Origin: Acetobacter aceti
GTDB lineage: Bacteria > Pseudomonadota > Alphaproteobacteria > Acetobacterales > Acetobacteraceae
Direction of reading: 5' to 3'
Assembly: GCF_002005445.1 (NCBI RefSeq)
Contig: NZ_CP014692.1
Span: forward strand, 2,294,001-2,358,000
DNA: 64,000 bases
Below, piece by piece: positions 63,836 to 64,000 of this stretch. The notes beneath the pieces were generated by a model. That model saw only the letters and a list, made by a program, of their open reading frames with translations, made no database searches and was not told the origin of the DNA. Both the position numbers and the translations under genes were made by a program. How positions within the stretch are numbered: position 1 is the stretch's first letter; each line of letters begins with the position of its first letter.

Positions 63836-64000
63836 ATGAAAATACCCGAAAATACGGGTGACCATTCTGCGAATACGCCACCAGCTACCGGCCTCGCAGG
63901 CTGGATCGATCAGCGTCTTCCAGTCATTTCAGCCTTTCGCGCCGAATATGTTGATTTCCGCCTTCCCCGCAATCTCAACTGGCTGTGGAACTTCGGCGCC
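63836..64000 (+). CDS. petB: Cytochrome b of the bc1 complex, 3' end outside window
   Basis: The first 55 codons are in the window. After a short polar N-terminus comes GWIDQRLPVISAFRAEYVDF and then RLPRNLNWLWNFGA, the highly conserved entry of cytochrome b in the ubiquinol-cytochrome c reductase, just before the first membrane helix. It transfers electrons between quinol and haem within the inner membrane. A Rieske gene normally precedes petB, but none is present here. Confidence 0.82.
   Translation, partial: MKIPENTGDHSANTPPATGLAGWIDQRLPVISAFRAEYVDFRLPRNLNWLWNFGA

Noticed and set aside
1..64000. CRISPR array or rRNA operon
   Set aside because: No regularly spaced repeats with unique spacers and no rRNA sequences were seen; the only tandem array is the 11-bp repeat at 2090.

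Overview
The window looks like chromosome of an acetic acid bacterium (Acetobacteraceae, Alphaproteobacteria). Supporting signs are the GC-rich backbone with housekeeping genes of alphaproteobacterial type (short-form HisG, compact FtsY, the infA-maf-rng-yacG cluster), a flagellar hook locus with sigma-54 type promoters, many outer-membrane porins, and a cytochrome bc1 gene beginning at the right edge. The genus cannot be fixed from the sequence alone; an Acetobacter, Asaia or Gluconobacter relative is plausible.

Layout. 1-14 kb: the end of an AarF/UbiB kinase-like gene, an unknown 244-aa protein followed by an 11-bp tandem repeat, a membrane GGDEF-EAL protein, an FMN reductase, a DEAD-box RNA helicase, a large porin, then dapF-mtaB-ftsY and a second porin with an AT-rich palindrome upstream. 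14-22 kb: a flagellar hook locus with flgE-flgK-flgL on the minus strand and fliK-flgD on the plus strand, separated by a 470-bp spacer that carries one -24/-12 promoter-like site facing each way. 22-47.5 kb: ordinary metabolism and envelope genes, including MATE and AI-2E transporters, an oligopeptidase, an aldo/keto reductase, a GT87-like membrane protein, trhO, a Wzm/Wzt-like ABC pair, a SPOR-domain lytic transglycosylase, a peroxiredoxin, hemW, kup, yggS, a sulfotransferase and glycosyltransferase pair, hisG-hisD, and infA-maf-rng-yacG.

47.55-62.10 kb is a 14.5-kb integrated element in the 3' half of a tRNA-Phe gene. A 49-bp perfect direct repeat marks its ends and a tyrosine integrase lies just inside the left end. 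Its base and codon use is visibly more AT-rich than its neighbours. It has a replication module (a very small clamp-loader-like AAA+ ATPase with an unknown partner, and a divergent helicase-primase fusion interrupted by one in-frame TGA). It also has a phage tail remnant (a 5'-truncated DUF2313 tail protein and an intact tail fibre), an IS5-family insertion at the deletion junction, a DNA-binding regulator preceded by a 20-bp-arm hairpin over its ribosome binding site, small accessory genes, and a DUF4393/Abi-alpha-like candidate defence gene next to the right end. No terminase, capsid, portal or lysis gene is visible, so it is either a decayed prophage or a small satellite-like element.

62.1-64 kb returns to the backbone: an unknown membrane protein, moaC, and the first 55 codons of a cytochrome b gene. 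The most interesting part of the window is the tRNA-Phe element, especially the interrupted helicase-primase, the mini clamp-loader ATPase, the structured divergent control region between them and the hairpin-controlled regulator.
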